From positions 1 through 41,988 of IMG/VR virus record IMGVR_UViG_3300023116_000004: a DNA stretch of 41,988 bases; one strand, 5' to 3'. Below the pieces are notes generated by a model. It made no database searches. It saw nothing but the letters and a program-made list of their open reading frames with translations, and was not told the origin of the DNA. A program made the position numbers and the translations under genes. Below, in pieces: positions 16,250-25,719 of this stretch (the stretch's first letter is position 1; every line of letters begins with the position of its first letter). Origin of the DNA: a virus.

Positions 16250-17312
16250 CGCACCTGAACCTCGCAACTATGCACAGGAGACCAGGGACACTCAACAAGC
16301 GCAGATTGACCTCGCACCAGACAAGTTTGCAGCAGAGTCATCTGACGAATACGGCAGGCCTGCTTACGCTCAACTAGACCTCCGAGTCTTGCGAGAGGTC
16401 ATGATGGGCAAAGACGGTCAGCCTGGGCTGCTTGAACTGTATGAGCAAGACATCATGCCAAGGCTTGGCCAGGCCGAAGCCAATGCAAGACGAGTGGCCA
16501 GGGAGGCTGACATTCAAGACGTCGAAGACTTAGGCGTCAGAGCTACCGAAGCATTCAGGGCTGCCAACCCAGAGCAGGCTGCACTGATGAGTGAACTGAA
16601 CAGGCAAGCCATGTCTGACTTAGAAGCAGGCGCAAGCTTGCCACCTGATCTTGCAAGAGAAATGGAACAGCAGGTCAGGTCCGCTCAAGCAGCCAGAGGT
16701 ATGGGTTTTGGTATGGCTGACGTAGGCCAAGAGGCATTGGTCAAAGGGCTGCAAGCCGAACAGCTCCAGCGGCGACGTCAGGCCTTCGCACAGCAGATTG
16801 CTGGCATGAACGCAGCCACTGCCCAAGACCCCTTCATGGCCATTCTCGGACGTCCTGGGCTATCTGCTGGTCAAGCAGGCATGATTGCTGGACAGGGTCA
16901 AAGCTTCAACCCAGGCAACGTGTTCAACCCAGAGTCTGCATACGCAGGCAGTCTCTTTGCTAACAATTACGCGGGAGAACTCAATGCCAACATTGCGGCA
17001 GCTAATAACCGCACTGCCCTTGCGGGGGCAGCTATAGGTGCGGCTGGCCAAACAATGGGAGCAGCAGCTGAAGCCGGTGGTTTTGCGAAACTGTTCGGCG
17101 GATGCTGGGTAGCCAGAGAAGTCTACGGAAATGATAACCCCAGGTGGATGATGTTCAGAAGGTGGCTCTTCAACATTGCACCAGCGTGGTTCCGAAAGCT
17201 TTACATGAAACACGGTGAACAGTTCGCCCAATGGCTCTCCAAGAATGAGTGGCTGAAGCCGGTCATCAGAAAGTTCATGGACAGCAAGGTCAACTCTCTT
17301 CAATCAGCATAA
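16230..17312 (+). CDS. Internal virion (ejection) protein candidate 1
   Basis: This 360-residue protein is helical and Ala/Gln-rich in residues 50-290. Its C-terminal segment contains FGGCWVAREVYGNDNPRW, then FRRWL, APAWF and Y.KHGEQFAQWL, which I recall as a C-terminal block shared by many phage proteins near the tail genes. A Gly/Ala-rich stretch (LAGAAIGAAGQTMGAAAEAGG, residues about 265-285) could insert into membrane. It is the first of three large genes at the end of the late operon, the usual site of proteins ejected with the DNA. Confidence 0.6.
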   Translation: MGMYSPDAPEPRNYAQETRDTQQAQIDLAPDKFAAESSDEYGRPAYAQLDLRVLREVMMGKDGQPGLLELYEQDIMPRLGQAEANARRVAREADIQDVEDLGVRATEAFRAANPEQAALMSELNRQAMSDLEAGASLPPDLAREMEQQVRSAQAARGMGFGMADVGQEALVKGLQAEQLQRRRQAFAQQIAGMNAATAQDPFMAILGRPGLSAGQAGMIAGQGQSFNPGNVFNPESAYAGSLFANNYAGELNANIAAANNRTALAGAAIGAAGQTMGAAAEAGGFAKLFGGCWVAREVYGNDNPRWMMFRRWLFNIAPAWFRKLYMKHGEQFAQWLSKNEWLKPVIRKFMDSKVNSLQSA

Positions 17313-17313
17313 C

Positions 17314-18639
17314 ATGTCATTTTCACAACAGAGCTACACAGGGCAAGGCATCGTTCAGCCTTACATGGTTGACCGATCTGGCGAAAACCTCGCCAGGGGC
17401 ATCGAAAAGTTTGGCGAAGGCATAGGAAGAGCAATCAAGGCCCGAGGCAGGAGCAAAAAGCTTAGGTCTCAGTTGAAGGAGTTTGCTGAAGATTACAAGC
17501 CAGACAACTTTGACGGAACAGACGGTGAGTGGGTGAAACAATTCACCAGCAACCTTGACGACATGGGACTCCCAGAGCTTGAGGGCATGTCCGAGAACCT
17601 GTTGTTCAAGAAGTCGCTTCAACTCTATGACGCCAAAATCAAGCAAGCTCAGTTGCAAAATCAAACCGCACAAAGAGGCATCAACCAAGGCATTGCCCAA
17701 GATGCTTTTGACGTCAGCTTGATCAGTGGTCAACCAGCCCACCAGGCAGCACTCAGTGCATTTCAATCAACCAGCACAGTCCCACCAGGGGCAGCAGAGA
17801 TGGCAATGGATCAGCGGCAAGCTACTGCTTACGCTCAAGGCACAGATCAGGACTTCCCTCAAGGCACTAGCCTGGGAACCATGCAAGCGATCGAGAAGAG
17901 CAATAGAGATACTGCTCAGGATGCCTTGCAAACAAAAAACCTGAACAGCTTGATTAATTACAGGGATAAGCAAGCCAACCTTTACGACGCTCAAGCGGAG
18001 GCTGCAAAAATTGAAGCAAAGGCAGAGGTGCAAGCGGCGGTCCAGAGGGGCGGTTTAAACGAGGACCAGGCCAAGTTGTCCATGGATCTCTTCGACAAGC
18101 TCAATGCCTCTCAGCCAGTAAAGCAATTTGGTGCTTTGCAAAGTCAGTATTCCGCTTTGGAGAATTTGATCTTCAAAAACGACAGGCTACAAGGGCCTGG
18201 AGATATTGCCATCGTCTTTACGTTCATGAAATCGCTGGACCCTAACTCTGTTGTTCGAGAATCAGAGTTCGAGGTGGCTGCAAAAGCTGGAGGTCTGCCG
18301 GAGCAGTTTGTCAACCAATACAACAAGCTTAAAGACGGGTCTTTCCTGACAGATGAAATGAGGTTGAACTTCCTGTCTGCTGCTCGCGAAGCCGCTAATT
18401 CGTATGTGCAGTCGGCAAACATTGAGAGGGACAAATACGTAGATCAAGGGGCCTTGTTTGGCCTTCCTGAGGAATACTCTGGTGGGAAACCATTTGCTCT
18501 AAAATCGACGAAGACGTTTAACAGTAAGGCAGACGCAGAAGCTGCTAGAGATAGCGGGGAGGTTCGTCCTGGGGAGAAAGTCATGATCATGGTCAACGGG
18601 GTTTTGTCCGAGCATTCTTTGGGCCGACCAGCAAATTAA
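17314..18639 (+). CDS. Internal virion (ejection) protein candidate 2
   Basis: This 441-residue protein is almost wholly helical, rich in Gln, Ala and Lys, with extended coiled-coil character (KAEVQAAVQRGGLNEDQAK). It begins MSFSQQSYTGQGIVQPYMVD, 1 base after the previous stop, and is followed after 3 bases by the giant polyvalent gene. Its layout resembles the middle internal protein of podoviruses, which helps form the channel through the envelope during ejection. No catalytic motif is seen. The assignment is by position and composition. Confidence 0.6.
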   Translation: MSFSQQSYTGQGIVQPYMVDRSGENLARGIEKFGEGIGRAIKARGRSKKLRSQLKEFAEDYKPDNFDGTDGEWVKQFTSNLDDMGLPELEGMSENLLFKKSLQLYDAKIKQAQLQNQTAQRGINQGIAQDAFDVSLISGQPAHQAALSAFQSTSTVPPGAAEMAMDQRQATAYAQGTDQDFPQGTSLGTMQAIEKSNRDTAQDALQTKNLNSLINYRDKQANLYDAQAEAAKIEAKAEVQAAVQRGGLNEDQAKLSMDLFDKLNASQPVKQFGALQSQYSALENLIFKNDRLQGPGDIAIVFTFMKSLDPNSVVRESEFEVAAKAGGLPEQFVNQYNKLKDGSFLTDEMRLNFLSAAREAANSYVQSANIERDKYVDQGALFGLPEEYSGGKPFALKSTKTFNSKADAEAARDSGEVRPGEKVMIMVNGVLSEHSLGRPAN

Positions 18640-18642
18640 AAT

Positions 18643-21600
18643 ATGGCAAGCCAAGAGTTAGATTTTATCCCAACTAACACAAACCAAAACCCTCAGGTCC
18701 CTTCTGAGGACTTTGAGTTTATTCCAACGGACCTGTCTGGAGGCAGTAGCGGTTACGATTTTATCCCGACTAATTCGCTACAGAACTTTGACAACTTGGA
18801 TTATGTCCCTGGTGACACAGACCAAGCTTACGAGCAATGGCGGGAGTGGTGGGTCAATCAAGAGGACCGCGACTTTGGCTTGGAAGATGCCATGGCTATA
18901 GGATCAACCATGATCGGCGAGCTTTACGATGGGGGTAAGGCACTCTTGGCCAATGCAGCCGAAGGCGAAGTCACCAGAATCATAAACTCCATCGGAGAAG
19001 GTGTCATGCGCGGGACCGCCGATTTGGGTATCATGACCCTAAAGGGCGTAGAAAAGTTCACAAGGGATGACGAGCTTACGCGTGAAAGATTTCGTGGTTG
19101 GAGAGAAATCCGAAAGCTGGAAGCTATGCGCGAAAAAGCGCGAAGGGGTGATGAAGATCTAATTGATCACCTAGCAGGCTACGGGGTCCTGGAAGGCCTC
19201 CAAACTGACGACGTCGATGTGGATCCAGCCCTTGCCGAAGGGGCATCATATGTCACCGACATAGGCACTGTTGTGGGTGGTGCCACTCGCGGATTGGTAA
19301 GGAAAGGGATTGGCCAAAAGGCAGTCCAATTGCAGAGCAAGGCCCTAAGAGGTGCAGGCAAGCTTGCAGGCCAAGGGATGCAAAAGGTCGGCACTATCAA
19401 AGACAACCTCAAAGCAGGGTTTGCGGAGAGGTTCCCGAATGCTGCTGAAAGAATGGGCCAAGCTAAAGATATGGCTACGGCTGCTGGTTTGGTAACCAAC
19501 CCTAAGGCGGCACTGGCCACTAGGGTGGCGGTTGAAGCAGCCGACAGGATAGGCCCCGCTGGATCCGTTCTGACCAAATCCATAGAAGACCTGCCTGAGC
19601 TACCCACCAACATGGGCGGGTTTGAGAGGATCTCTAAGAACATGGAGGTCCCTGAGGCATACAGGGCAACAGCCGCTGGAATTAGGTCAGCAGGTGGCGA
19701 CAAAGCTTTAAGGCTTGGAAAGGACATTGGACTAGGTGCTGCTGCTGGTGGGGCTATTGGGACTGCCATGTCTGCTGCTTCCGCTGACACAGATGCAGAG
19801 TTTTACGGGGGCATCATGGGAGGGGCCTTCACTGGTGGCTTGGGTGGTGCTGCTGGTAGAGTGGTAGACGTTGTCACCGGAAAGGATGACGCCGTGCGAA
19901 TGCAGGGTAGCATCAATGCCTTCGTCAAAGAACATACAGGCAGTCAAGACGCTTTGGCCAACATGGCATCTAAGTCTCGGTCTGCCTTGGAAAATGTCGT
20001 CACCGCTTCTGAGGTGTTGCGTGGTAGGGTAAATGTAAAAGTCGTTGGTGCTGATGAATTCTCAAAGCTTGTAGCCGATAAAGGTGCCGAAGGTTTTTAC
20101 GATAAGGAGCGAAAAGAGATCATCATCAATGGCGAGGGTGGTGATCCAGGGTCTACGATTCTTCACGAAGTTGGCGAAGCAATGTGGGACTCTGGCGTTG
20201 TCGATAAGGGCCTTGTCCGAAGCGAGGTAGTCAGGCACTACGGCAACCTGGAGGATCTGAAGAAAGCTTACGCTAAAACCATGCTCGATGCAGAGCTGCC
20301 AGGGAAGCCAACTGATGATCAGATTGACCAGCGGGTCAGAGAGCTGAACAGGAAGTTCAATGACCCAACTGATGACTGGGTGATCAGTGAGATGTTTTCT
20401 GAAAAGTTCATGGCTGAGTCAAGTGGCCCTGGTCTTCACAACTACATCAGAAACAACAGTAAGTTCGGAAAGCTGAAACGAATTGCCCAAGCCGCCGGGA
20501 GTCCATTGGGCAACGACCTCAAGGTCGGGCGTGACAGTTTAAGCAAAGCATGGAATGAGGTCAAAGGCGCGGCACTAGATGTTGCAAGCCAACTTAAAGG
20601 TGGGCAAGGAATCGATGGGTTGGGTTTCGCAAAAGACAACATCTTCAACGAAGACTTGTCTAAAGGCAAAAAGCTAAGCAAGGCATACAAGAAGTATTCT
20701 AGAGACCTCAACTCACAATACAAAGCTGCTGAGCGAGGAGATGAACCCGCCAGAACTGTCTACTTAGACAACCCAGATCCGACAATCGATTGGGACGGTG
20801 TTGGCAAGGAGTATTTTGACGATGTCCCCGGTTCTCAGGGGCAAAAGAAAACCAAGTCTAGGAAAGATGTTCAACAAAAGGTCCGCAACAGGAGGAAGGC
20901 TGTTAAGGAAAGCCTGGAGAAAGCTGAACCTTCTCCAAATGTTGACAACGTAACGTTGAAGCCAAAATACAACGACAAGGGCCAGATAAAACCGGGACCC
21001 AAGGAGTATCGAGGCAAGTTCCTTCAAGACACATTTTCTGCCAGACCCGAGATGGAGAACTTTAGGGGGGCAATTGATACTGTCAACCAAGCCATCGCTG
21101 ACGGTCGGGTCCTAAAGTCATTTTACTTTGGGGCAGGAACACGACAAGGGGGTGACAGCTGGGTCAACTCTGTCACCAAAAACAAAGGCAACATACCAGT
21201 CAGGGAGGTTGACTACATTCCATACGAGTGGTTTGTCTCTGGGGCTGGGAATGTTGGGGTCAGAGTTATCGACCTCAATTACATGCGAGCCAGGGTCAGC
21301 AGATGGAGAGACACCGATAAGCTGGATCTCTGGAACAACGATGTGGATGCGTTCCTAGATGACGCCAAGATGTATCTTGAAAACCACCGTAACGGTGTCC
21401 CTGGTAATACCAATCTGACAGAAGAGAAACACGCTATCGTCAACACGCTGTTCCAAGGGAACAACAAAGGTATCAATCCTTTTTACACTGCTTGGGACAG
21501 AGGTTCAGGCAAGCGTCTTTACAAGACTCTGAGAATCGAGCGTGTAGGATCCTTGAAGGATACGGATGCCAAAGGAACTCCGTTCGGGATGGGGCCGTTC

Positions 21601-24600
21601 GATCACCTCAAGGTCAAGAAGATGATGAGTCCTGCCAGGGGGTCTTCTCCTCGGACGGACGCTGAACACGCCAAGGCTGTTGATTCGGGTGACACTGATT
21701 CTGCTCAGAGAATGGTGCAAGAAGCAGCCAGCAGGGCTGGGTATAACTTTGGACCTCTTTACCACGGGACCTGGCAAAAAGATGAGGTGCTTAAAGGTCG
21801 CAAATTCGTTAAGAGAGAACCATTCAATTCCTTTAAGATTCAGAAAAGAGGAAGCACAAATACGCCCATCAATCAGTGGGGCGTTTTCCTTACTCCCAAC
21901 AAGCAGGGAGCGGAGGTTTATGCAGATTTTGCTGGGCGTAATAAGGCAGGGGGCGAGCGGAGAATTGTGAATGCCATGGTTAAAATGAAGAACCCCTACA
22001 CTGCTGAGTTCAAAACGGTGGGAAGGCAGTTTTTGGACTATGGCTCCATGGACGACCAAATTTACAAGACTAAAACCCAAGCAAGTAAGGCAGCCAGAGA
22101 GTTTAAGCAGGACCTAGTAGACAAGGGTCATGATGGAATAATTCTGACCGACAACGACGGGAAACCATACGAGGTCATTGTGTTTGACCCCGCTCAAATC
22201 AAGTCAGCCGACCCGGCCACTTACAACAAAAACGGCAACCTGATACCACTTTCCGAAAGGTTCAAAGAAACCACTACTGACATTAGATTTTCTCCTGCCA
22301 GGGGGTCTAAAGATTCTGGTAAAGTATTTGCAAGGTCCTTGGAAGAGATCCAAGCAAGGATTCCTCCGACTGAAAGATTTAAGGGTGACAAGGCCCAAGG
22401 CCAACCAGTCACCCGACCAAACGGGATGCGGTTTCTCTCAACCAACCTGAGCGACAAGGTTGGGGAAATGGGGCTAACCCAAGACAAGATTGATCAAGGG
22501 TTCCAAGAGGCCATCAATGAGAGTGGCCCTGCTGCACAGAAAGCCATCGACATGCTTAAGGAGGAAGGCTTTGACATGAAGCCTCCTGGTGAGAGTCACT
22601 GGAAGGCTGCTGAGAGTAGACCAAACCGAGACCGCTTCTGGTATGAGACCTCCTCTGAGGCCATGGGTATATCTTTCCCTGATCACAAAGGTGACGAGCT
22701 TGGAATGGTTATGGACATGATTGCAGCCACATCTCCGTTGGCTGACCCGAATTACAACTCAGAGCTTGCGATCTCGATCATGTCCGAAGCAGCGAGAAAC
22801 GAACCATCCACGACGCCAGCAGTAGTGCAGAAAAGTGTGGCAGACGTTTTTTCGGGTGAGTTCGGGAAAGCAGAGGCCCGGAAGGTTGGGTCCTTCGGTC
22901 AGACCTTCAAGTTCTTGTATGGCTTGTTGGACAATCCTCCTTTGCCGACGAACGACAGGCAGGTCGCAGCTTCCTTCGGGATACCTGATGCAGCCTTTGG
23001 CAGGTTCCCGGTTCTGTATGAAGTTGTGACTCGATGGTTCAACAAGGCCAGGGACAATGTGAATGCCCACCGGGGCCAAGATCCCAACGGGCCTTTTCAA
23101 TCGTTCCAGCTTCAAGCTGTGTCCTGGGTGCAAACCAGGGCTGAGTCACGGATGGAACGCAGGGTGAACATCACCGAAGAAGATGCGTTCCAGGGGGACG
23201 CCTATGCAAACGCATTCAAGCTTGCTGCTGAACAGCTCAGAAAGGCTGGGGTGCAAGTGGACAAGGATGCTGAGACCGGGCTACCTCTCTTCACAAAGGC
23301 TACGTTATCTGACCCCAGGGTGGTGAGAACACTTGCGCCCCTGGCAATCAAGTTCCGCGAAAACAAATTCGGGACCATGGAGATTGTCACCCTGCTACAT
23401 GAAAACGGATCTAGATTCGCGGACCTCATGGAGCAAGCTTTGGCTACTGACACCAAGACAGCTCTGAACATTGGGGATGCCGTTGTAAGGCGCGGTATGA
23501 ACAGGCTCATGAACCGCGAGACGGTCAACGGAGACAAGCTCCCAAGCCCTATCTCAAGGTTGTTCCAGGCAATGACCGACAAGACAGGCGAAATAACGCG
23601 CCTGGAGATGGGTAAGGGGACGTTTGAGGGGGCCATGAGCAGGAACATAAGGATTCCCATGAACAAGCTCCCTGGAGACGTCCATGAGGCGTTCTTGGCT
23701 TACCTTGGTGAACCTTACAAGCAGGCGGCCCAGGCAGCTTCAAAGTTCGATGGCACCAATGGAAACCCTGACACTTACAGCGTGTTCATGCCGGGACTAA
23801 GGGATACTAACGAAAATCTGAAAACATTTGCTGAACACCTGTCAAAGATTGGTCACGAAGCAAACATCAGCCAGAGGCCTAATGGTCTTGTCATAGACAT
23901 CAATCCCCAGTTTTTGGAGGACTTTTCGACGAAGGCCCCAGAAAAGCAAAAGCTCAATGATTTGATCAAAAGATCTTTTCCAGGCTACAAGCCACAAATA
24001 ACTGGTATTAGATATGACTCCACGTATATTGAGCGGTCTGATTATGGAAAGTCCATAAAGGCCTTTGAGAAGAGGTTAGAAAATGAGTATATCAAGCAAA
24101 TACAAGAAGCAGCAGGAGTTAGCCGAGGACTTGCGAAAGATCTCCTCAGGAGAACTAGTGCTGAACAGCCAGGAAGCAAAATACGTAACAGTGGAAGAGT
24201 GGGCCGCATTAGGACTGCCTACGTCACGCGAATACGCAAGCTTCAATCCATTGTCGAGCAACTCCGCACAGCGGCGAAGGACCTAGAGAATGACACCGGG
24301 GCTAAAATCCCCGACATTGAAAAGAAGCTCGGTTATGATAAACCCAAAAACATTCTCCCTGGCGTCAATGTCAGGAATGAAGCCGAGTTCCCATATGCAG
24401 ATCAAATTGTCGATGGCTCCAAAACCATCGAGACCCGAGACACTGACAGCCTCAAGCCAGTGGTGGGTCAACGTGTGAAGATCATCAGAACTGGCCAAGG
24501 CAAAGCCGAGGTCATAGGTGAAGCCACCATAGGGAAGCCCAAGGTCTACAACTCCATCGAGGAGTTCCAGGCTGACTCCAGCCAGCATCTAGTAGGAGAA

Positions 24601-24918
24601 ACCTCCAACTTTTCTTTTAAGGGACAGAAGTATGGATACCCGATCATTGATCCGGTGAAATACAAGTTCCCTTACCCAGCACCGACCAACAAGGGAAGAG
24701 TGTTCACCAAGGAAGTTAGAGGCACCAGATTCTCTCCGGTGAGAAGCTTGAATAAGAGGGGTGGGGCTGTTTACCAAAACGATCTTGGATACAGAGCTGT
24801 CCAAACATCTTCAAGGGCAGGGGTAAGAGTTTACAGCAAACTGGGCAAGCGCATTGGTCCCGTGTTTGGATCGGTCGAGAAGGCCGAAGATCACCTGAGA
24901 AAGTTAGGCCTCAGGTAA
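18643..24918 (+). CDS. Giant polyvalent (ejected) protein with ADP-ribosyltransferase-like and ASCH-like domains
   Basis: This 2091-residue protein is the largest gene. Four N-terminal repeats read LDFIPTN, FEFIPTD, YDFIPTN and LDYVPGD (residues 6-58). A Gly/Ala-rich region (about 365-410) may contact membrane. A degenerate zincin-like helix ILHEVGEAM is near 505. An ART-PolyVal-type domain (about 1035-1190) has YHGTW, FLTPNKQGAEVYAD and a late HDGIILTDN / FDPAQIKSAD. A polyvalent-type region of unknown function spans about 1300-1530 (TSPLADPN, LPTNDRQVAASFG). An ASCH-like domain (about 1903-2020) has FPYADQIVDGSKTIETR. FSPARGS-like linkers mark borders near 997, 1216 and 2030. Such proteins enter with the DNA and act on the host early, by family knowledge; targets here are unknown. 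Confidence 0.75.
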   Translation: MASQELDFIPTNTNQNPQVPSEDFEFIPTDLSGGSSGYDFIPTNSLQNFDNLDYVPGDTDQAYEQWREWWVNQEDRDFGLEDAMAIGSTMIGELYDGGKALLANAAEGEVTRIINSIGEGVMRGTADLGIMTLKGVEKFTRDDELTRERFRGWREIRKLEAMREKARRGDEDLIDHLAGYGVLEGLQTDDVDVDPALAEGASYVTDIGTVVGGATRGLVRKGIGQKAVQLQSKALRGAGKLAGQGMQKVGTIKDNLKAGFAERFPNAAERMGQAKDMATAAGLVTNPKAALATRVAVEAADRIGPAGSVLTKSIEDLPELPTNMGGFERISKNMEVPEAYRATAAGIRSAGGDKALRLGKDIGLGAAAGGAIGTAMSAASADTDAEFYGGIMGGAFTGGLGGAAGRVVDVVTGKDDAVRMQGSINAFVKEHTGSQDALANMASKSRSALENVVTASEVLRGRVNVKVVGADEFSKLVADKGAEGFYDKERKEIIINGEGGDPGSTILHEVGEAMWDSGVVDKGLVRSEVVRHYGNLEDLKKAYAKTMLDAELPGKPTDDQIDQRVRELNRKFNDPTDDWVISEMFSEKFMAESSGPGLHNYIRNNSKFGKLKRIAQAAGSPLGNDLKVGRDSLSKAWNEVKGAALDVASQLKGGQGIDGLGFAKDNIFNEDLSKGKKLSKAYKKYSRDLNSQYKAAERGDEPARTVYLDNPDPTIDWDGVGKEYFDDVPGSQGQKKTKSRKDVQQKVRNRRKAVKESLEKAEPSPNVDNVTLKPKYNDKGQIKPGPKEYRGKFLQDTFSARPEMENFRGAIDTVNQAIADGRVLKSFYFGAGTRQGGDSWVNSVTKNKGNIPVREVDYIPYEWFVSGAGNVGVRVIDLNYMRARVSRWRDTDKLDLWNNDVDAFLDDAKMYLENHRNGVPGNTNLTEEKHAIVNTLFQGNNKGINPFYTAWDRGSGKRLYKTLRIERVGSLKDTDAKGTPFGMGPFDHLKVKKMMSPARGSSPRTDAEHAKAVDSGDTDSAQRMVQEAASRAGYNFGPLYHGTWQKDEVLKGRKFVKREPFNSFKIQKRGSTNTPINQWGVFLTPNKQGAEVYADFAGRNKAGGERRIVNAMVKMKNPYTAEFKTVGRQFLDYGSMDDQIYKTKTQASKAAREFKQDLVDKGHDGIILTDNDGKPYEVIVFDPAQIKSADPATYNKNGNLIPLSERFKETTTDIRFSPARGSKDSGKVFARSLEEIQARIPPTERFKGDKAQGQPVTRPNGMRFLSTNLSDKVGEMGLTQDKIDQGFQEAINESGPAAQKAIDMLKEEGFDMKPPGESHWKAAESRPNRDRFWYETSSEAMGISFPDHKGDELGMVMDMIAATSPLADPNYNSELAISIMSEAARNEPSTTPAVVQKSVADVFSGEFGKAEARKVGSFGQTFKFLYGLLDNPPLPTNDRQVAASFGIPDAAFGRFPVLYEVVTRWFNKARDNVNAHRGQDPNGPFQSFQLQAVSWVQTRAESRMERRVNITEEDAFQGDAYANAFKLAAEQLRKAGVQVDKDAETGLPLFTKATLSDPRVVRTLAPLAIKFRENKFGTMEIVTLLHENGSRFADLMEQALATDTKTALNIGDAVVRRGMNRLMNRETVNGDKLPSPISRLFQAMTDKTGEITRLEMGKGTFEGAMSRNIRIPMNKLPGDVHEAFLAYLGEPYKQAAQAASKFDGTNGNPDTYSVFMPGLRDTNENLKTFAEHLSKIGHEANISQRPNGLVIDINPQFLEDFSTKAPEKQKLNDLIKRSFPGYKPQITGIRYDSTYIERSDYGKSIKAFEKRLENEYIKQIQEAAGVSRGLAKDLLRRTSAEQPGSKIRNSGRVGRIRTAYVTRIRKLQSIVEQLRTAAKDLENDTGAKIPDIEKKLGYDKPKNILPGVNVRNEAEFPYADQIVDGSKTIETRDTDSLKPVVGQRVKIIRTGQGKAEVIGEATIGKPKVYNSIEEFQADSSQHLVGETSNFSFKGQKYGYPIIDPVKYKFPYPAPTNKGRVFTKEVRGTRFSPVRSLNKRGGAVYQNDLGYRAVQTSSRAGVRVYSKLGKRIGPVFGSVEKAEDHLRKLGLR

Positions 24919-24925
24919 AAAGAAA

Positions 24926-24960
24926 CCCTCCCCCCGTAGTATCCAACAGCAGGGGGAGGG
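24926..24960 (+). terminator. Hairpin ending the late operon
   Basis: CCCTCCCCC (24926-24934) pairs with GGGGGAGGG (24952-24960), a 9-bp GC-rich stem with a 17-base loop, beginning 7 bases after the last late stop codon. No clear U-run follows. It sits between convergent transcription units, so it could act in both directions. Confidence 0.6.
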
Positions 24961-25077
24961 AGCCTAGTAACTAACAAGTATGAATAAACCAGTCGTTTGT
25001 CGCCTTAGAGATGTGCGTCTCTTCGGAAACCCCACCTGTAACCCAACAGCCGCTTGCTATTGGCAGGCAAGACAACT
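24961..25077. other. Convergent intergenic region with possible folded RNA
   Basis: Between the late operon and the 3' end of the glycosyltransferase genes, TTGTC-GCCT (about 24996) can pair with AGGC-GACAA (about 25068) to enclose three short hairpins, AGAGA/TCTCT, CTGT/ACAG and a GCC/GGC stem. It does not fit a tRNA and has no ribozyme core that I recognise. It may be a terminator region or a small structured RNA. Confidence 0.25.
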
Positions 25078-25719
25078 TTAGGACGTATGACTAACACCTG
25101 TCAACCATCCTCTTAACATCTCCTCTTTTTTCTCTATACTACTCTGCTTTTCATCAGCCATCGTGCAGATTGCGTGAAAGCACAAAACCTTCGGTATAGG
25201 CGTTAGCCTCTGTGTCTTCGTGTTAGCGAAGGCCGGAGGAAGAGTCCCAACGTTACAGCCACCCACCGCCCTGAGGGCATCTTGGTCGTGCTTCCCAGGG
25301 TTGGATGACATGTAAGCTAAACACTGGCTAAAGAGCCATCGATACTCTGGCGTGTTCCTGCCAACAATCAATCCAGCATTGAGTCTTGCCTGCTCATCTT
25401 CACACATAGCATATATGCCCCTTTTTGATGCCTCATTAAGCTCCTGAAAGGCTCCAGGCATCCAGACTATGTCCAAGTCGCTAACAACCACACAAGCCTC
25501 CTCAGGGACGATTCTGAGCGAATTTATGACACATCTGATTTTCCACTTCATAACTTCCATCCAGTCCCCACATCCAAAGTCACCTCTCGGATTTGAGCCG
25601 CTGGGTCTTTGGTAATGAATCCAAGACACGGGTTCGCATCTTTTAAGAGACGCCTCAAAATAATTGTGTCTCAAACTATCGTGAGAGGGGGTTCCTGCTG
25701 TTATGATCCAGGGTTCCAT
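25078..25719 (-). CDS. Glycosyltransferase-type protein (GT-A, GT77-like nucleotide-sugar transferase)
   Basis: This 213-residue protein carries the hallmarks of the nucleotide-diphospho-sugar transferase family: VVVSDLDIVW with the metal-binding DLD at residues 81-83, LNAGLIVGR around 113-121, and HDQDALR at 144-150. These match the usual order of GT77-like enzymes. Length is near the catalytic minimum. Its start overlaps the upstream gene by 19 nt, so it is the last of a three-gene sugar cassette. The C-terminal codons (TGVSHTS) are the complement of a copy of the 12-bp repeat at 25087. Confidence 0.7.
   Translation of the reverse strand: MEPWIITAGTPSHDSLRHNYFEASLKRCEPVSWIHYQRPSGSNPRGDFGCGDWMEVMKWKIRCVINSLRIVPEEACVVVSDLDIVWMPGAFQELNEASKRGIYAMCEDEQARLNAGLIVGRNTPEYRWLFSQCLAYMSSNPGKHDQDALRAVGGCNVGTLPPAFANTKTQRLTPIPKVLCFHAICTMADEKQSSIEKKEEMLRGWLTGVSHTS
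25087..25098 (+). repeat. 12-bp repeat ATGACTAACACC, copy 1
   Basis: Exact copy. It lies inside the last codons of the - strand glycosyltransferase gene and reads toward that gene, so it is not upstream of any start. It marks the outer border of the glycosyltransferase cassette. Confidence 0.85.
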
